Assembly (NCBI RefSeq): GCF_000709795.1 | Contig: NZ_KL503802.1 | Span: forward strand, 186,001 to 250,000 | DNA from: Bartonella bacilliformis Ver097 | GTDB lineage: Bacteria > Pseudomonadota > Alphaproteobacteria > Rhizobiales > Rhizobiaceae | Direction: 5' to 3' | Length of the DNA stretch: 64,000 bases | Shown here: piece after piece, positions 61,153-64,000 of the stretch | How the letters are laid out: each line of letters begins with the position of its first letter | How positions within the stretch are numbered: the first letter of the stretch is position 1 | Notes under the pieces: generated by a model | Told to the model about the DNA's origin: nothing | The model's input: only the letters and a program-made list of their open reading frames with translations | The model's database searches: none | Made by a program: the position numbers and the translations under genes

Positions 61153-62373
61153 TCATAATACTGATCGTGCTGCTAATGTGCGTAAGCGCAGGGCGTTTAA
61201 TTTAATGAATCCAGCAGCATCTTTTTGATCATAAGCACCCTGATCATCTTCAAAAGTTACCAGTTTATCAGAATAAAGCGATTTTTTACTTTGCCGACCC
61301 TCAACAATCACATTACCCTTATAAAGCTTCAATGTAACCTCTCCTTCAACATGTTCTTGCGATAAATCAATAGCTGCCTGCAACATTTTACGCTCAGGTG
61401 AAAACCAAAAGCCATAATAAATCAACTCTGCATAACGTGGCATTAATTCATCTTTCAAATGCGCTGCACCGCGATCTAAGGTCAAGGATTCTATCGCTCG
61501 ATGAGCTATTAAGAGAATGGTTCCTCCTGGTGTTTCATAAATGCCACGCGATTTCATACCCACAAAGCGGTTTTCAACTAAATCTAACCGACCGATACCA
61601 TTGTCGCGTCCGTAGTTATTTAATTGAGTTAGTAAAGTAGCTGGAGATAACATTTCTCCATTAATAGAAATAGCATCACCTTTTTTAAAGCCGATTGTGA
61701 TTACCGTTGCTTTATCTGGAGCATCCTCCGGCGAAAGAGTGCGCATATGCACATATTCAGGAGCAGGAATAGCAGGATTCTCCAAAATCTTCCCTTCTGA
61801 TGATGAATGCAATAAATTTGCATCTACCGAAAAAGGTGCTTCACCTTCCTTATCTTTCGCCACTGAAATTTGATGCACACGTGCAAATTCAATTAAATCT
61901 GTTCGACTTTTAAAAGTCCAATCTCGCCATGGAGCAATAATTTTTATATCAGGATCAAGAGCATAAGCAGAAAGTTCAAAACGAATTTGATCATTCCCTT
62001 TTCCTGTTGCTCCATGAGCAATCGCATCAGCTCCGGTTTCCTTAGCAATTTCAATAAGACGCTTTGAAATAAGTGGACGAGCAATTGATGTTCCTAAAAG
62101 ATAGACCCCTTCATAGACGGCATTTGCTCGAAACATGGGAAATACAAAATCACGCACAAATTCTTCACGTAAATCTTCAATATAGATCTCCTTAATACCC
62201 ATTATTTCAGCTTTACAACGCGCAGATTCTAACTCTTCCCCCTGACCTAAATCAGCTGTAAAAGTTACAACTTCAGCACTCAATTCGCTTTGCAACCATT
62301 TGAGAATAATCGATGTATCCAATCCCCCCGAATAGGCCAAAACAACTTTCTTAACATCTGTCCATTTTTTCAT
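61153..62373 (-). CDS. argG: Argininosuccinate synthase
   Basis: Joins citrulline and aspartate to argininosuccinate, using ATP. The PP-loop [15 protein letters not shown] starts near residue 13. Other signatures are [21 protein letters not shown] and the conserved [24 protein letters not shown]. Length is 406 residues, normal. A gap of 199 bases separates it from lysK on the same strand, with no strong terminator seen. In relatives argG, a LysE gene and rlmN are often neighbours, as here. Confidence 0.96.
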   Translation of the reverse strand: MKKWTDVKKVVLAYSGGLDTSIILKWLQSELSAEVVTFTADLGQGEELESARCKAEIMGIKEIYIEDLREEFVRDFVFPMFRANAVYEGVYLLGTSIARPLISKRLIEIAKETGADAIAHGATGKGNDQIRFELSAYALDPDIKIIAPWRDWTFKSRTDLIEFARVHQISVAKDKEGEAPFSVDANLLHSSSEGKILENPAIPAPEYVHMRTLSPEDAPDKATVITIGFKKGDAISINGEMLSPATLLTQLNNYGRDNGIGRLDLVENRFVGMKSRGIYETPGGTILLIAHRAIESLTLDRGAAHLKDELMPRYAELIYYGFWFSPERKMLQAAIDLSQEHVEGEVTLKLYKGNVIVEGRQSKKSLYSDKLVTFEDDQGAYDQKDAAGFIKLNALRLRTLAARSVL

Positions 62374-62552
62374 TCTAAAGCTCTACGATACTTGTTTTCT
62401 ACTCTTTTACTCACAAATATTAAAACCATGCAAGCAATGAAAATAAATTCTTTGTAAACAGCATTTAAAAGATGCAAAAAAAAAAAGCGTAAAGAAGAAT
62501 GGAAGAGAGGTAATAATCGCAACTGCCTCTTCATTATAAAGGGGGGAAAGTT

Positions 62553-63194
62553 ATGTCATTTTTGCCTGAATGGTCTGTTCTTATAGAATTCGCTTTAACA
62601 TCATTGGTTCTCGCTCTCATACCAGGACCTGATGTCATGCTATCAGTGGGACGAACCATTGCACAGGGCACAACAGCTGGAATTATGTGTGTCTTAGGGA
62701 GTTCAACAGGTTTTGCTATTCAAGTGTTATCTGTTGCCGTTGGCTTATCAGCGCTTATTTTCACTTCACCAATCGCCTTTTTTCTTCTTAAAATTGCTGG
62801 TGCTCTTTATCTTTTATGGCTCGCCTTTCAAATGGTGCGAACACACTCAAAATTTTCTCTAAAAGAAAAACAGCAAAAAAAACAAAGCCTCAAACGCAAC
62901 TATTTAGCTGGCATTGGAACCAGTCTTTTAAATCCCAAAGCTATTCTCTTTAACATAACTTTTTTACCGCAATTTATTAATGTTAATGATCCTATGGCCA
63001 CACAAAAATTGCTCTTTTTAGGGTTTTCCTATATCCCATTTTCTCTACCTGCCACAATTTCCATCGTTTTTATGGCCCACAAACTCTCCACGAGTCTTAA
63101 ACAAAACCCTTCTTATATGCGCTTTCTTGATTGGCTCGTTGCAGGTATTTTCACAAGTTTTGCTTTACGTCTTCTGATCGACAATAGATTTTAA
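62553..63194 (+). CDS. LysE-family amino acid exporter
   Basis: Inner-membrane exporter of the LysE/RhtB family, 213 residues with about six hydrophobic segments. The family signature GPDVMLSVGRTIAQGTTAG near residue 25 is present, followed by LLKIAGALYLLWLAFQM and LLNPKAILFNITFLPQF. GGGGG lies just before the ATG. Members export lysine, threonine, homoserine or similar; the substrate cannot be told. It converges on rlmN, with only seven bases between. Confidence 0.88.
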   Translation: MSFLPEWSVLIEFALTSLVLALIPGPDVMLSVGRTIAQGTTAGIMCVLGSSTGFAIQVLSVAVGLSALIFTSPIAFFLLKIAGALYLLWLAFQMVRTHSKFSLKEKQQKKQSLKRNYLAGIGTSLLNPKAILFNITFLPQFINVNDPMATQKLLFLGFSYIPFSLPATISIVFMAHKLSTSLKQNPSYMRFLDWLVAGIFTSFALRLLIDNRF

Positions 63195-63201
63195 ATTGAG
63201 C

Positions 63202-64000
63202 TTAAATTATATCGCCCATCATACTTTCAAGCTGTAACCGCTCTGATTTACGTAACCGCTCTGAAGTTGATTTAAGATTTCCACATGCAGCCAGAATATC
63301 GCGTCCACGTGGCATTCGAATAGGCGAAGCATAACCTGCTCTATTAATCACATCAGCAAAACGTTCAATTTGCTCCCAATCAGAACATTCATAACGGCTT
63401 CCCGGCCATGGATTAAAGGGAATTAAATTAATTTTAGCAGGAATACCTTTAAGCAGTTTAATCAATTTCTTAGCGTCATCCAAACTATCATTGACGTCCT
63501 TTAACATAACATACTCAAACGTAATGCGCTTAGCATTAGAAAGGCCAGGATAATTACGGCAAGCCTCCATTAACATGCTTAGTGGATATTTTTTATTGAT
63601 AGGAACGAGAACATCTCGCAAACTATCACACACCGCATGAAGCGAAATGGCTAACATTACACCAATTTCTTCCCCAGCACGTATAATTTCAGGGACAACC
63701 CCACTGGTTGAAAGAGTAATGCGGCGTTTTGATAAAGAAAGCCTGTCACCATCAGAAGCAATCAATAAAGCTTTTTTGACCGCTTCAAAATTATAAAGCG
63801 GTTCTCCCATACCCATCATAACAATATTGGTGATTTTACGTCTTGCTTCTGAAAGACCTGAATAATCAGGTGTATCTTTCCCAGGGAAATCGCCTAAACG
63901 ATTGCGTGCAAACAATAACTGCAACAAAATCTCTTCAGCAGTCAAATTGCGAACCAGTTTTTGTGTTCCCGTATAACAAAAAGAACAAGTTAGCGTGCAT
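63202..64000 (-). CDS. rlmN: Dual-specificity RNA methyltransferase RlmN, 3' part (5' end outside window)
   Basis: Radical SAM enzyme that methylates C2 of adenine in 23S rRNA (A2503) and some tRNAs (A37). The frame continues out of the window edge. The radical SAM cluster motif CTLTCSFC is visible at the edge, so the ATG near 63945 is internal. Further motifs: [69 protein letters not shown] and [15 protein letters not shown], the last containing the catalytic C-terminal Cys. Confidence 0.95.
   Translation of the reverse strand, partial: CTLTCSFCYTGTQKLVRNLTAEEILLQLLFARNRLGDFPGKDTPDYSGLSEARRKITNIVMMGMGEPLYNFEAVKKALLIASDGDRLSLSKRRITLSTSGVVPEIIRAGEEIGVMLAISLHAVCDSLRDVLVPINKKYPLSMLMEACRNYPGLSNAKRITFEYVMLKDVNDSLDDAKKLIKLLKGIPAKINLIPFNPWPGSRYECSDWEQIERFADVINRAGYASPIRMPRGRDILAACGNLKSTSERLRKSERLQLESMMGDII

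Overview
This window looks like a core chromosomal segment of a small-genome, AT-rich alphaproteobacterium of the Hyphomicrobiales, most likely a Bartonella species. That assignment rests on recognised proteins and gene order, not on a database search. Supporting signs are the ChvI/ChvG pair, a class I lysyl-tRNA synthetase, the alphaproteobacterial AddAB nuclease, a TsaE-phosphotransferase fusion, a tyrosine-box DivL kinase, the block argB/dapD/truA/fmt/def, and the block coaBC/accD/folC. I saw no tRNA, rRNA, IS element, prophage or CRISPR array.

Layout. 1-9.5 kb: the end of def, then fmt and truA (+), a LOG-family protein (-), dapD (+), then lepA, an EamA transporter and argB (-). 8.3-11.7 kb: dnaK-dnaJ (-) with a leader hairpin upstream of dnaK and a strong hairpin between the genes. 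11.7-16 kb: AT-rich spacer, a periplasmic copper chaperone, then the envelope/pH two-component pair chvI-chvG. 16-20.2 kb: grpE (-), a decayed hrcA (-) and a decayed rph (+), then rdgB-hemW. 20.2-32.4 kb: dapE, a YgjP-like metalloprotease, an alpha/beta hydrolase (all -), infC with an ATT start, an ABC exporter, and tamA-tamB (-). 32.8-45.8 kb (+): comM, gyrB, ubiE-ubiB, coaBC, an EI24/CysZ-like membrane protein, accD-folC and an NDUFA9-like epimerase. 46.3-57.6 kb (+): divL preceded by a tiny coupled ORF, tsaE-phosphotransferase, addB-addA and trxA. 57.7-64 kb: lysK-prfC and argG (-), a LysE exporter (+) and partial rlmN (-).

The genes are mostly housekeeping: translation (def, fmt, truA, lepA, infC, lysK, prfC, tsaE, rlmN), protein folding (dnaK, dnaJ, grpE), lysine/peptidoglycan and arginine synthesis (dapD, dapE, argB, argG), envelope assembly (tamAB, ABC exporter), DNA topology and repair (gyrB, addAB, comM), cofactors (hemW, ubiE, ubiB, coaBC, folC) and signalling (chvIG, divL). 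Many genes overlap by 1-4 bases, which suggests coupled translation.

I found no new multi-gene system. The best leads are smaller. Adjacent hrcA and rph relics can be read residue by residue between intact grpE and rdgB. A 15-codon ORF with a good ribosome binding site ends in an ATGA overlap with divL. Several conserved motif residues differ from the family pattern: TrxA CNPC, UbiB KLCQ, AccD without zinc-ribbon cysteines, and CoaBC without the decarboxylase cysteine. Low-complexity insertions occur in DivL and AddB.
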